Below are positions 8,361 through 17,448 of a DNA stretch of 64,000 nt, piece by piece. Numbering within the stretch: the first letter of the stretch is position 1; each line of letters begins with the position of its first letter. The notes beneath the pieces are model-generated. The model searched no databases. It saw only the letters and a program-made list of their open reading frames with translations, and had not been told where the DNA came from. Both the position numbers and the translations under genes were made by a program. The DNA lies in assembly GCA_017399685.1 (NCBI GenBank), contig JAFQBM010000027.1:1-64000 (forward strand), written 5' to 3'. This DNA comes from Lachnospiraceae bacterium. GTDB lineage: Bacteria; Bacillota; Clostridia; Lachnospirales; Lachnospiraceae.

Positions 8361-8699
8361 CTAAACTTCTGGACACTGTGTCCAGAAGTGTCCGGCAATT
8401 ATCTTCACAAGCCCAACTACCATACCTAAAACCTTTATAATAAGCACCACACCGCCAATCAAACCACCGACAACAGCATTTAGCGCCAACACTCCCATGC
8501 TCCCGGCTATACCCAAATTCTTCGGTATCAGTACCATGCACATCTTCCGAATACCAAACGGGAACCCTACCAATATCCAGAACAGAAAGAAATCAAACCC
8601 TTCCGCTTTATTGCATACCGGGTAACAAGTCAGTACCCATATCCCTATTGCCAACGCTGGCAGTATCACTTTAAACAATGCCCTTTTCAAGCCATCCAC
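8361..8699 (-). CDS. DUF6050 family membrane protein
   Basis: A 112-residue integral membrane protein with about three hydrophobic segments (residues 8-25, 36-52 and 66-100) and the conserved-looking core GIRKMCMVLIPKN followed by a Gly-rich GGLIGGVVLI helix, as in DUF6050 proteins of Firmicutes conjugative elements. Function unknown. Its start overlaps the end of the replication initiator gene by 29 bp. The last residues, FWTQCPEV, are encoded by palindrome copy 4 itself, so the original C-terminus seems to have been replaced or extended when the repeat inserted. Confidence 0.7.
   Translation of the reverse strand: MDGLKRALFKVILPALAIGIWVLTCYPVCNKAEGFDFFLFWILVGFPFGIRKMCMVLIPKNLGIAGSMGVLALNAVVGGLIGGVVLIIKVLGMVVGLVKIIAGHFWTQCPEV
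8365..8389. repeat. Dispersed palindrome, copy 4 (perfect, within a gene end)
   Basis: Perfect 11-bp arms (ACTTCTGGACA, TGTCCAGAAGT) around the spacer CTG. It supplies the last codons of the DUF6050 gene. Confidence 0.9.
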
Positions 8700-9681
8700 C
8701 TCCGTACATATCGTGCTGAACCTCCTGCTGATAGTAATGGTTTATGGTGGTTGGTGCATTGTATAAAGCAGTAACCATATATGCCTTGATATTTCCAACC
8801 TTGGTTGTGGTATTCTGCATACACTCAATGACATATTGCAGATGTGTACTGTCCAGCTTAAGGAACTTGGATTTTACAAGCTCATACGGATAGTCCTCTC
8901 CCGCAATTCTCACAGTTTTACGCTTCACACATACCACTTCACAGATTACCTCATACAGCTCCTCATAAAGTGCCTTATCCCGCCATTCTCCATAATTCAT
9001 AAAGTGTTCATACTCGATATTCTGTTTAATTAACTCTATGTAAGCAGATACTTCATCCATCGCATCATTTTCCTGTGCCGCTTGCACAGCTTCTCCTTGC
9101 ATAGATAGATTGATTGGATTGTTATCGCTCATATTGTTATAATTATTATTGTTATAACTTCCGTTTGGTTCTCGAACTTCTGCAAGTTCGGTTTCCGAAT
9201 TTCTTGAAGTTTGATTATCGAACTCCTTGAAGTTCGGTTTTCGAACTTCTGTGGAAACATCAGTATTATCAGGACTTTCCGGCTGCTTTTCCGGTTCGGT
9301 TCTTGCTTCCAGAGTAGCAAAATTCTTCACATAAATTATGTCAGGCTTGCCTAATCCCTGTCGCTTTTTCTCAATCAGACCAATGCCTTTTTTGCTGTCA
9401 AGCTCTGCGATGACTTTGGAGCATTTCTCTCTGGCACACCCTAAATCCTCCATGATATTGTCTAAGGTATAATGAATGTAGGCTCTGTTTTCTTCATCGA
9501 ACCAACCATTTTTAATAGACAATGCCATTCTGTCAAGCATAAGACCATAAAGGAGTTTTGCATCACTGGATAACTCTTTGAAACGCTCGTCTTTTATCAA
9601 AAGTCTTGGAACTCTGTAAAAAGAAAACTGCTCCGCTTCAATTCCGTAATAATAGTCAAATCTCAAACTGTCACCCATCAT
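8671..9681 (-). CDS. repA: Replication initiator protein A (RepA_N family)
   Basis: A 336-residue protein. The N-terminal part (about 15-115) has the RepA_N winged-helix signature: FYRVPRLLI, then LSSDAKLLYGLMLDRM, then a region like IMEDLGCAREKCSKVI. The middle is a low-complexity Asn/Glu-rich linker (about 130-200). The C-terminal part (about 215-310) resembles the DUF6017 domain common on such initiators. These proteins start replication of the excised circular element (family knowledge). It lies directly behind parA and parB, as expected for a replication and partition module. A GGAGGTACAGC ribosome binding site precedes the ATG. Confidence 0.88.
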   Translation of the reverse strand: MMGDSLRFDYYYGIEAEQFSFYRVPRLLIKDERFKELSSDAKLLYGLMLDRMALSIKNGWFDEENRAYIHYTLDNIMEDLGCAREKCSKVIAELDSKKGIGLIEKKRQGLGKPDIIYVKNFATLEARTEPEKQPESPDNTDVSTEVRKPNFKEFDNQTSRNSETELAEVREPNGSYNNNNYNNMSDNNPINLSMQGEAVQAAQENDAMDEVSAYIELIKQNIEYEHFMNYGEWRDKALYEELYEVICEVVCVKRKTVRIAGEDYPYELVKSKFLKLDSTHLQYVIECMQNTTTKVGNIKAYMVTALYNAPTTINHYYQQEVQHDMYGGGWLEKGIV

Positions 9682-9695
9682 GCTGTACCTCCTTC

Positions 9696-10586
9696 CTATG
9701 CTTTATTTTTCCATTCTTCCAATAGCTGATATATCACACTTTCTATTTCCTCACTGTCATAATCAGCCGGAAAATACTGACTGATTTTCTCAGCTTTAAT
9801 TACCACTTTTCGCTCTTTCGGTTTCTGCTCCGTAAGTATCAGCCTTATCATCGGCAGGGTAAGCTCTCCCTTTTTGCCATGCTCTTTTAACTTGCCGGAT
9901 TGTGTGGTAGATATAGTGACCATTTTCTCCTGTAAAATTACAAGTACCCATTGCTGCTGTTCTTCCGTAAGAAATGATATGTCTACCCCTTGCATGAACC
10001 CGATTTTTTTATTATCAACCAGCTCTAAAAGCTCGTCAGACAACCTTGACAACCAGATATACCTCTGCACCGTCTTTCCGCTTTCTCCAGCCTTTTCGCC
10101 TATCTCGTCAAGGGTAAGTCCACCTGACTTGCTACCCTGATGTTTCATGGCTTCATACTTCATAAAATAGGCTTTTGCCTTTTCGCTCGGTAATATGTCC
10201 TCACGCTGAATATTAGAGTCCACCATGATAATGGTTGCTTCATCATCGGTATAATTACGGATAATGACAGGCATTTCCGACTTCCCGGCTCTCTCAGAAC
10301 CTCTTTTTCTTCGATGTCCGGCGATAATCTCATAACCACCCCCGGCTCTTGGTCTTGCAATACCCGGAACAAGCACACCATACTTCTTAATGCTCTCCGT
10401 TGTTTCTTCCATCTTTTCATCATTGACCACTCTGAACGGGTGATCTTTGAATGTGTGCAGGTCAGCAAGAGGAACGCTGATAATTTGCTCTAACGAACTA
10501 TTCTCGTCTGTATCATTTCCAAATAAATCATCGTATGTGTCCAATTTAATCTTAGAAGCACTACTTTTTCTTGCATTACCGCTCAT
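9696..10586 (-). CDS. parB: ParB/Spo0J-type partition protein
   Basis: A 296-residue DNA-binding protein. The N-terminal CTP-binding/ParB domain shows VPLADLHTFKDHPF (about 38-51), the YEIIAGHRRKRGSERAG box (about 88-104) and an NIQREDILPSEKA segment; a helix-turn-helix (LDEIGEKAGESGKTVQRY) follows. It works with ParA to keep the element stable and possibly to aid transfer. The start overlaps the parA stop by 11 bp, so the two are coupled. Confidence 0.92.
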   Translation of the reverse strand: MSGNARKSSASKIKLDTYDDLFGNDTDENSSLEQIISVPLADLHTFKDHPFRVVNDEKMEETTESIKKYGVLVPGIARPRAGGGYEIIAGHRRKRGSERAGKSEMPVIIRNYTDDEATIIMVDSNIQREDILPSEKAKAYFMKYEAMKHQGSKSGGLTLDEIGEKAGESGKTVQRYIWLSRLSDELLELVDNKKIGFMQGVDISFLTEEQQQWVLVILQEKMVTISTTQSGKLKEHGKKGELTLPMIRLILTEQKPKERKVVIKAEKISQYFPADYDSEEIESVIYQLLEEWKNKA

Positions 10587-11361
10587 TTGCCAACACCTCC
10601 TCTGTCAAGGAAAGATATGCAGAAGCCACCTTGCCCTTCGGGTCATGTGCATAAATACTTATACCCTCTGCTGATATTTCTGCAGCTCTTACCGAAATAG
10701 GGATGTTGTTGGCAAATATCCTTATTTTACTTCCATACGCTTCCTGAAGCATTGCACTAATGTCCTTTGCATAATTGGTTCTATTGTCCACCATTGTCAG
10801 CAATATGCCCTCTATCTCCAGCTTCGGATTGATTTGCCTTTTTACTTTTCCAATGGTCTTAATAAGCTGTTGCAAGCCTTTTACGGGCAAATATGCAGCC
10901 TGTACAGGTATCAGGATACTGTCGGCACAGGAAAACGCATTGATTGTAATCATTCCGAGTGAGGGCATACAGTCAATAAGGATATAATCGTAGTAATCTG
11001 CAACAATTCCTATGTATTCCCTCATTATTCGCTCTCTGCTCATTACATTCACAAGGGAAACTTCCAAACCGGAAAGCTCAATATTTCCCGGCATAAGGTC
11101 TATTCCCTCCTCATGGTGTAAAATACCATCCGTAGGCTCTACGGTTTCATCATTGATTAAATTTCCCATAACAGTAGCCAGCGTAACTTCTAATCTGTCC
11201 GGCTCTGTATATCCTAAACTTGCTGTAAGACTTCCCTGGGCATCTGCATCTATCAACAATACCCTTTTACCCTCCTTTGCAAGTCCTATTCCTAAATTAC
11301 TTGTTGTGGTGGTCTTACCAACTCCACCTTTCTGATTTGCGATTGCTATTACTCTACACAT
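10576..11361 (-). CDS. parA: ParA/Soj family partition ATPase
   Basis: A 261-residue ATPase with the deviant Walker A motif KGGVGKTTT at about 11-19, the A' motif LLIDADAQGSLT (near 35-46) and Walker B LIDCMPSLGM (near 127-136). No N-terminal DNA-binding extension is present, so it is the short Soj type. It acts with the overlapping parB gene to partition the element. It is the third gene of the run that begins at the element end. Confidence 0.95.
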   Translation of the reverse strand: MCRVIAIANQKGGVGKTTTTSNLGIGLAKEGKRVLLIDADAQGSLTASLGYTEPDRLEVTLATVMGNLINDETVEPTDGILHHEEGIDLMPGNIELSGLEVSLVNVMSRERIMREYIGIVADYYDYILIDCMPSLGMITINAFSCADSILIPVQAAYLPVKGLQQLIKTIGKVKRQINPKLEIEGILLTMVDNRTNYAKDISAMLQEAYGSKIRIFANNIPISVRAAEISAEGISIYAHDPKGKVASAYLSLTEEVLANER

Positions 11362-11379
11362 GATAATTCTCCTTTTCTT

Positions 11380-11556
11380 CTACTGTTCTTTTACATTGCT
11401 CTTTTTTACTTCTACATAAGCTCTATGAAATTTCTTGGTTCCCTTGTTCGGGTACAAATCGGAAAACTCCGTTACTTCCAATTTGGGATTTCTCTGCAAA
11501 ATCTTCCCAAACCACTTAATATCATTCTTCGTTCCCATCAATCTGATTTTCAACAT
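11380..11556 (-). CDS. DUF3970 family small protein
   Basis: A 58-residue protein starting MLKIRLMGTKNDIKWF, with a later PNKGTKKFHRAYVEVK, matching the small DUF3970 (YvzF-like) proteins common in conjugative elements. Function unknown. The ATG at 11556 overlaps the last base of the DUF6075 stop, a usual coupled arrangement; the longer open frame to 11661 runs inside that gene. Confidence 0.75.
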   Translation of the reverse strand: MLKIRLMGTKNDIKWFGKILQRNPKLEVTEFSDLYPNKGTKKFHRAYVEVKKSNVKEQ

Positions 11557-12044
11557 CAATCCAATCCTCCTAATAAGGCATACAGCTTGCGATTGTCCTT
11601 GACATATTCCGGATAGCGGATTTGTATTGCCTGCCAAAAATATGGTGCGTAACCACAACAAAATAAATCTTCCACGCTATACAGCTTGCACTCTGTCAAC
11701 TGCTCCTCTGCATCCTCATAGTCATACACACTTGGTGTCCCATTGCAGTACAAATTAAATGCCATTCGCACTACCTTCTGACTACCGCTTGTCTGCCAGC
11801 CTTCCTGCAAACACTCCGTCTTTACATTTCCGGTTTTGAAATCGTAAATTCTGTACGCATTTTTCCTCGTGTCATTGCAGATACCAAGACAATAGCAAAA
11901 TGCCTTGTGGTAAACATCCTGATACCTAACCTCTTTCAACTTCTCATAATAGAATTTCTCATGTGCATCGCTAATAAAAATAATTTTGCCTTCCTTCTCG
12001 GCTGTTGCTCCTAACGCTGTACTGTTCATGCTCTTTTCCTCCAA
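11556..12044 (-). CDS. DUF6075 family protein
   Basis: A 162-residue protein, first gene of the element at this end. The core (HEKFYYEKLKEVRYQDVYHK and later SVEDLFCCGYAPYFWQAIQ) matches DUF6075, a family seen almost only in Firmicutes conjugative elements, role unknown. Several Cys and His residues might bind metal, but no clear motif is visible. A strong ribosome binding site, GGAGGAAAAG, lies a few codons upstream, so the start could be at the ATG at 12044 or a few residues later (MNSTALG). Confidence 0.75.
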   Translation of the reverse strand: MEEKSMNSTALGATAEKEGKIIFISDAHEKFYYEKLKEVRYQDVYHKAFCYCLGICNDTRKNAYRIYDFKTGNVKTECLQEGWQTSGSQKVVRMAFNLYCNGTPSVYDYEDAEEQLTECKLYSVEDLFCCGYAPYFWQAIQIRYPEYVKDNRKLYALLGGLD

Positions 12045-12069
12045 TTCTTAATTTCTTGACCATAACAAC

Positions 12070-12112
12070 AAAAAAGGACACTTCTCTAAAATCTCTTTTA
12101 GAAAAATGTCCT
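12070..12112 (-). terminator. Terminator at the element end, upstream of DUF6075
   Basis: On the minus strand GGACATTTTTCTAAAA pairs with TTTTAGAGAAGTGTCC and is followed by TTTTTTG. It should stop lysS transcription from running into the element, or attenuate the element operon. Confidence 0.75.
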
Positions 12113-12139
12113 TATAGTACAAAATATTAAGTTGGACTG

Positions 12140-12250
12140 ACACGATTTAATTTAAAATCGTTTATTTTAACCCTTTAAGAGTGGTTAATTTGTCGTACTC
12201 TTGTCGTACTGTACTTTCAAAAAGTCCGCAAACCCGCATAAAATAAGGAT
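12140..12250. other. Probable right boundary of the conjugative element
   Basis: Element genes end at 12044 and lysS ends at 12251. The gap holds a palindrome at 12143-12160, an interrupted TTAACC/GGTTAA pair, and a tandem direct repeat TTGTCGTACT at 12190-12199 and 12201-12210 (period 11 bp) that could be integrase arm sites. The junction with chromosomal DNA is probably within about 12211-12250. The core repeat cannot be defined because the other end is outside the window. Confidence 0.5.
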
Positions 12251-13774
12251 TTATTTATCCAAACTCTTCATCGTCGGGAACAACAACACATCCCTTATCG
12301 CTGGTGAGTCAGTCAGCAACATCACCATTCTATCAATACCAAAACCGATACCTCCTGTTGGTGGCATACCGATTTCAAGTGCATTCAAGAAGTCTTCATC
12401 GGTACGGTTTGCTTCTTCATCACCTTGAGCCAGTAACTCTTCCTGAGCCTTGAAACGCTCTCTCTGGTCAATTGGGTCATTTAACTCAGAATAAGCATTT
12501 GCCATTTCCCATCCATTCATAAAGAATTCGAAACGTTCTGTATATTCCGGATTCTCTGGCTTTTTCTTGGTAAGTGGTGAAATTTCAACCGGATGATCCA
12601 TTAAGAAGGTTGGCTGAATTAAGTGTTCTTCTACAAACGTTTCAAAGAATAAGTTTAAGATATCACCCTTCTTATGTCTTTCTTCAAATTCTACACCTTT
12701 TTCCTTCGCAATAGCTCTTGCTTCTTCTAATGTTTTAATTTCATTAAAATCTACGCCGGAATACTTCTTAACCGCATCCACCATAGTAATTCTTTCAAAT
12801 GGCTTGCTAAGGTCGATTTCAATCCCTTTATATACAATCTTAGTGGTTCCAAGAACTTCCTGAGCAACATGACGGTACAAGTTCTCTGTTAAATCCATCA
12901 TTCCGTTATAATCTGTATATGCCTGATATAATTCCATCAAAGTAAATTCAGGATTATGTCTGGTATCAAGTCCTTCATTTCTGAATACACGACCAATTTC
13001 ATATACACGTTCCATACCACCAACGATTAATCTCTTTAGATATAATTCTAAGGAAATACGAAGTTTTAAATCTTCATCCAATGCATTAAAATGGGTTTCA
13101 AATGGTCTTGCTGCTGCACCACCAGCATTTGCAACAAGCATTGGTGTTTCCACTTCCATAAATCCCTGGCTGTCAAGATATTTACGAATGCTACTGATAA
13201 TCTTAGAACGCTTGATAAAAGTATCTTTTACATCTGCATTCATAATTAAATCTACATATCTTTGGCGATAACGAATATCTGTATTGGTGAGACCATGGAA
13301 TTTCTCAGGTAAAATCTGCAAACTCTTAGAAAGTAAAGTTACTTCCTCAGCATGAATGGAAATTTCTCCAGTCTTGGTCTTAAATACTTCACCCTTTAAA
13401 CCTACGATATCACCAACATCAAATTTCTTAAAATCTGCATATGCTTCTTCTCCAATAGAATCTCTGGCAACATAGGACTGAATATTACCCTTTAAATCCT
13501 GAATGTTGCAAAAAGAAGCCTTACCCATGACACGTTTTGACATCACACGTCCGGCAATGGTAACAGTCTTTCCTTCTAAAGAATCAAAATCATCCTTAAT
13601 TTCCTGGCTATGATTGCTTACATCATATTTTGTAATGACAAAAGGATCTTTTCCTGCTTCCTGTAAATTCGCTAATTTTTCTCTACGAACCTTTAATAAC
13701 TGGTTCAAATCCTGTTCTTTTGGTTGTTGATTGTTTTTTTGATTGTTTTGTTGATTGTTTTGCTGATTATCCAA
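12251..13774 (-). CDS. lysS: Lysyl-tRNA synthetase, class II
   Basis: A 507-residue class IIb synthetase that charges tRNA-Lys. After a Gln/Asn-rich N-terminal extension (about residues 1-20) comes the OB-fold anticodon-binding domain ([18 protein letters not shown]), then the catalytic core: motif 1 near [10 protein letters not shown], motif 2 [21 protein letters not shown] and motif 3 [14 protein letters not shown] chose the TTG at 13774, which has AAGGAG 8 nt upstream; the frame to 13834 overlaps greA. It follows greA by 13 bp in one operon. The conjugative element lies immediately downstream, and no lysS-specific terminator remains before it. Confidence 0.96.
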   Translation of the reverse strand: MDNQQNNQQNNQKNNQQPKEQDLNQLLKVRREKLANLQEAGKDPFVITKYDVSNHSQEIKDDFDSLEGKTVTIAGRVMSKRVMGKASFCNIQDLKGNIQSYVARDSIGEEAYADFKKFDVGDIVGLKGEVFKTKTGEISIHAEEVTLLSKSLQILPEKFHGLTNTDIRYRQRYVDLIMNADVKDTFIKRSKIISSIRKYLDSQGFMEVETPMLVANAGGAAARPFETHFNALDEDLKLRISLELYLKRLIVGGMERVYEIGRVFRNEGLDTRHNPEFTLMELYQAYTDYNGMMDLTENLYRHVAQEVLGTTKIVYKGIEIDLSKPFERITMVDAVKKYSGVDFNEIKTLEEARAIAKEKGVEFEERHKKGDILNLFFETFVEEHLIQPTFLMDHPVEISPLTKKKPENPEYTERFEFFMNGWEMANAYSELNDPIDQRERFKAQEELLAQGDEEANRTDEDFLNALEIGMPPTGGIGFGIDRMVMLLTDSPAIRDVLLFPTMKSLDK

Positions 13775-13787
13775 AGTAGTACACTCC

Positions 13788-14270
13788 TTAATTTGAACGA
13801 TTAATTTCAAGAATCTTAAACTGACAGGTTCCATCCGGACCTTCTACGTCTACAGTCTGACCAATCTTAGCACCGATTAAAGATCTTCCGATTGGAGATT
13901 CATTTGAAATTTTATTATTTAAAATATCCGCTTCCGTGGAACCAACGATGCGGTAAGTAACTTCTTCCTCAAATTCCACATCATATAAAAGAACCGTACA
14001 GCCTACGTTAATTTTTTCTAAGTCAACTTCATCTTCATCAATTACTTCTGCATTCTTAAGAATCTTTTCTAACTCTTCGATTCTTGCTTCAATGTCTCTT
14101 TGCTCGTCTTTTGCTGCATCATATTCTGCATTTTCTGACAAGTCACCCTGTTCTCTTGCTTCTTTGATTTTCTGAGCAACTTCTTTTCTCTTTACTACCT
14201 TTAAATCCTGTAATTCATCTTCTAATTCTTTTAATCCTTTATATGTTAAAAGATTTTTCTTTTCTGACAT
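13788..14270 (-). CDS. greA: Transcription elongation factor GreA
   Basis: A 160-residue factor that enters the RNA polymerase secondary channel and promotes cleavage of backtracked RNA. The N-terminal coiled coil (about 10-75) contains the tip motif [15 protein letters not shown] with the two acidic residues needed for cleavage. The C-terminal globular domain has the usual [19 protein letters not shown] block. Gene order greA-lysS is common in Firmicutes. A consensus promoter lies 105 bp upstream. Confidence 0.97.
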   Translation of the reverse strand: MSEKKNLLTYKGLKELEDELQDLKVVKRKEVAQKIKEAREQGDLSENAEYDAAKDEQRDIEARIEELEKILKNAEVIDEDEVDLEKINVGCTVLLYDVEFEEEVTYRIVGSTEADILNNKISNESPIGRSLIGAKIGQTVDVEGPDGTCQFKILEINRSN

Positions 14271-14308
14271 AATAAACGCCCTTCCTTATTCTTTATTACG
14301 ACCAAAAT

Positions 14309-14335
14309 CCGCTCATTCATCTAAAAAATGAGCGG
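14309..14335 (-). other. Hairpin in the greA leader
   Basis: CCGCTCATT and AATGAGCGG form a 9-bp stem just after the predicted transcription start. No T-tract follows, so it is more likely an mRNA 5' stabilising or regulatory hairpin than a terminator. Confidence 0.5.
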
Positions 14336-14351
14336 TCGCACTATTCCAAAT

Positions 14352-14380
14352 ATTATATCTTAACCAGCTTGCCTTGTCAA
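14352..14380 (-). promoter_or_regulatory. Sigma-A type promoter of greA-lysS
   Basis: On the minus strand TTGACA (14375-14380) and TATAAT (14352-14357) with a 17-bp spacer, a perfect consensus. The 5' leader is about 75 nt and contains the hairpin at 14309-14335. Confidence 0.85.
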
Positions 14381-14483
14381 TTATTTCTTAACTTAATTTA
14401 CAAGATTTATTACACTTTCGAACTAAGTAATAAATCTTCCCCTCATACTTTCTTCAAAAAATTTATTTTTCACTTCTTTTTTA

Positions 14484-15317
14484 CTAAACTGCAATAATAA
14501 TACCACCATCATTGGCATACAAAGTGCTAACCCCTCTGGTATCAATAATAATTACTTCCTTTACCTTGGTCATCTCAATTATTTCTTCCTTTACCTTATT
14601 TGCACGTTCCAGATGATTGCAATGTGAAAGAACCAATGTCTTTTCTTCCAGATTCACACCTTCTGCCTTCATGGTTTCTACCATTTTGGTTAATGCTTTC
14701 CCAATTCCCCTTGCCTGACCTAATTGAATGATTTCCCCTTCTTTGGCACTCATCACAGGTTTAATATTCAATACATTAGCAACTACTGCTTTTACATTAG
14801 AAAGTCTTCCATTCTTTCTTAAGGTTTCTAAAGACTCCAATACAAAATAGGTCTTCATTTCTGTAATAAATGCCTCAACCGTCTCTACCACTTCTTCAAA
14901 TTTCTTACCCTTCTCAGCCAATTCCATAATTTTCTTACAAATCAAGTACTGTCCCGCCGCTGCCGACTTAGAATCAAAAACATGAATATTCTTCTTGCCA
15001 AACTCCTCTTCGTACATATCCACTGCAACCATAGCACTATTATAGGATCCGCTTAACTTGGCAGATAAGGTTACAACATAGATATCTCCTTCTTCCTGAT
15101 ACGCACCCATATATGCCTCCGGAGCAGGACATGCAGATTTTACGGATTGCTGGCTTTTTGAAACCTTCTTAATAAAATCCAACTGCTGAAAATCATCATC
15201 ATCTATAATTTCTTCCCCATCAACAAATAAAGACAATGGAATCGTAACAATTCCGTATTTTTCTTTTTCTTCCTTGGTAAAATCGCAACAACTGTCCCCA
15301 ATAATCTTATATGCCAT
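14484..15317 (-). CDS. DegV family fatty acid-binding protein
   Basis: A 277-residue DegV protein. The family binds a fatty acid and in some Firmicutes (FakB) presents it to the FakA kinase for phospholipid synthesis. Visible marks are the N-terminal IIGDSCCDF, the KSACPAPEAYM loop (about 58-68), VTLSAKLSGSYNSA (about 83-96) and the late GRLSNVKA. No fakA neighbour is visible, so the specific lipid partner is unknown. It stands alone between greA and the DUF368 gene. Confidence 0.9.
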   Translation of the reverse strand: MAYKIIGDSCCDFTKEEKEKYGIVTIPLSLFVDGEEIIDDDDFQQLDFIKKVSKSQQSVKSACPAPEAYMGAYQEEGDIYVVTLSAKLSGSYNSAMVAVDMYEEEFGKKNIHVFDSKSAAAGQYLICKKIMELAEKGKKFEEVVETVEAFITEMKTYFVLESLETLRKNGRLSNVKAVVANVLNIKPVMSAKEGEIIQLGQARGIGKALTKMVETMKAEGVNLEEKTLVLSHCNHLERANKVKEEIIEMTKVKEVIIIDTRGVSTLYANDGGIIIAV

Positions 15318-15581
15318 ATTTTATGTCCCTCCATACATGTATTTTCTATTTCTTCATAGATTTCTGGATAAACCAACATTCACAAAAATCACATCATCAT
15401 ATCTATATTCATTTCAAAAATATGAAATGTCAGAATCGTTCCTTAAATCTTTCTAATATAGTTTTTATTACTATGTATGATAGCACAAAAAACAATTAAT
15501 GCAAGTTCTTTTTTCCAAGTTATTTCGTTTTTTCAGTCATTCTACCTTTAACACAATGATTCTTTTCAAAATCGTCAATGT

Positions 15582-16481
15582 TTACTCACTCTTTGCTACC
15601 TTTTTCTCTGTCTGCTTCTTCATTGCTTCCAATGCAAAGATAATCACTCCACCTAGTAAAAAAAACAATACCTTAAATTCCTTGATTCCCAATGCAGGCT
15701 CTGGTACATCCAACGTAGTTGGTCCCATACAAATAGAATAAATGGAACCAATCATCAAACCTAATACGCAATAAACCGTCTGGCTTCTAAAGCGTTCCAT
15801 CACCTTTTTTACCAGCTTTACAATACTCAAAGCACCACAGATAATACCTAAACCAAATAAAATCAATGCTGGTACATATTCCAGCTTCAAATGCAATACA
15901 TCTTTAATTGCCATGGTAATAGGAACATATAAACCAAAAATCATCAGCATAGTAGAACCGGAAATCCCCGGCAACACCATGGCAGAAATGGCAATTAACC
16001 CTGCTACAAAAATCAAAGCTCCTGTCGCTGGTGAGAATTTACCAAAACTTAAATCAACACCATTCGGAAATAGGGACGAACCTGAAAAATAGGTAATTGC
16101 TACCACCACAATTCCTCCCAGCAAAGTGAAAATTAAATTTATATATTTATTTTTCAAACAATCCTTTTCCTGTTTGATAATAACAGGAATAGCAAATATA
16201 ATAAATCCAATGAATACGGAAGAGATTTCATAGATATTTCGTTCAAAAATAGCCGTAATAAAAAGCATTGCTAAAATCATACCAACTACCCAGCCAATGC
16301 CCAGCTGAATCAAAAAAACAACCGCTTCCTTTCTCTTCTCCTTGGAAGTTGCCAGCAAATCATTTAATGAACCAATGAATTTTTCATAAAACCCTAAAAT
16401 AAAAGCTACGGTTCCCCCTGATACTCCTGGCACACTATCTGCCAAAGCCATTAGAAAACCCTGTATCATTCTTACTATCAT
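15582..16481 (-). CDS. DUF368 family polyprenyl-phosphate transporter (PopT type)
   Basis: A 299-residue membrane protein with about eight hydrophobic helices. The duplicated half-signature is clear: ADSVPGVSGGTVAFILGFYE near the N-terminus and LPGISGSTMLMIFGLY in the second half. DUF368 proteins (PopT) are reported to recycle undecaprenyl phosphate across the membrane for wall synthesis; that role is transferred from the family. I place the start at the ATG at 16481 (MIVRMIQGF); the frame up to 16538 lies between a promoter and the gene and looks non-coding. Confidence 0.85.
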   Translation of the reverse strand: MIVRMIQGFLMALADSVPGVSGGTVAFILGFYEKFIGSLNDLLATSKEKRKEAVVFLIQLGIGWVVGMILAMLFITAIFERNIYEISSVFIGFIIFAIPVIIKQEKDCLKNKYINLIFTLLGGIVVVAITYFSGSSLFPNGVDLSFGKFSPATGALIFVAGLIAISAMVLPGISGSTMLMIFGLYVPITMAIKDVLHLKLEYVPALILFGLGIICGALSIVKLVKKVMERFRSQTVYCVLGLMIGSIYSICMGPTTLDVPEPALGIKEFKVLFFLLGGVIIFALEAMKKQTEKKVAKSE

Positions 16482-16592
16482 AGTATACCTAACAAAACCA
16501 TTTTCATAATTTGATTTATGGTAGCATCTGCCCAACAAACGCCCATCTGCTTAAACTTAATGGTTTACTCACCTTTCTTTTTAATTCTATTT

Positions 16593-16621
16593 ATCATAGC
16601 ACAATATAATTTATGTTGCAA
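16593..16621 (-). promoter_or_regulatory. Promoter of the DUF368 gene
   Basis: On the minus strand TTGCAA (16616-16621) and TATGAT (16593-16598), spacer 17 bp, about 110 bp before the start codon. Confidence 0.6.
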
Positions 16622-16750
16622 TATCATTATCCTCGATGATTCACGACATAACGACATAATTATAATCCGTGATTTCTTTTTTTTCATAAATATGCTATGA
16701 TAGATTATATCAATAGAACATTTTTATTTTTACCATTGGGGAGGATGATT

Positions 16751-17251
16751 ATGTTAGCACTTAAAATTCTTGATACCAAAGAATTTATGAATTTATTATT
16801 ACGTTCGACTGTTTTTGATTCTTTTCTTCTATATGAAGCAACCGTGAAAACAAGCATAACCTATGAAATAAACGGAAGATACCAAAAAGACTTTTTTGAT
16901 TCTTTAGAGGATGACTTAAAACCAAAGGAAGACTTTATCTGCTGGGAAAGTCAAAAACCTCATGTTTTCCAATGGATGAAAGGAAAAAGAACCCCTTTGT
17001 TCTTTAAAATTTCTTTCCTATTATCAAAGGAAAACTTAAATCGATTTTTATTGGAATCAAATTTACCTTTTAGCGAAGATACCATCGGCGGATTATTCTT
17101 TCATATTCAATACGATGGTCATACAATTTTTTTAAGAGATGGGGTATCCTTTCAAACTTTTACCATGGATAAAAGCCTGGAACACTCCTGGTCTGAATAC
17201 TTACTTACCTTCTTAAAGCGACATTCCATAACTTATGAAATCTTGGATTAA
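16751..17251 (+). CDS. DUF5721 family protein
   Basis: A 166-residue soluble protein beginning MLALKILDTKEFMNLLL, which fits DUF5721, a family seen mostly in Lachnospiraceae with unknown function. Aromatic and acidic patches are spread through it and I see no catalytic motif. The start is the ATG at 16751, with GGGGAGG 6 nt upstream; the earlier ATG at 16697 precedes the ribosome binding site. It is one of only two clear plus-strand genes, divergent from DUF368. Confidence 0.75.
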   Translation: MLALKILDTKEFMNLLLRSTVFDSFLLYEATVKTSITYEINGRYQKDFFDSLEDDLKPKEDFICWESQKPHVFQWMKGKRTPLFFKISFLLSKENLNRFLLESNLPFSEDTIGGLFFHIQYDGHTIFLRDGVSFQTFTMDKSLEHSWSEYLLTFLKRHSITYEILD

Positions 17252-17422
17252 ATCACGATATTCTTACGAGACTTTACATTAAAGCACCACATTATTGCAA
17301 AATATAAGATTTATTCCTATACTAACTTTTATTCCTATGCTAACTGCAAATAAAACATTTTTTAACCACGGCAAGATTAACTGATTCTTATTTTTTATGA
17401 TAGAAAATTATAATATAAAACG

Positions 17423-17448
17423 AAAAAATCCGGGAATCCCGGATTTTT
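17423..17448. terminator. Bidirectional terminator between DUF5721 and the DHH gene
   Basis: AAAAATCCGGG and CCCGGATTTTT form a tight stem flanked by A and T runs. It overlaps the last bases of the convergent minus-strand gene and could serve both directions. Confidence 0.85.
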
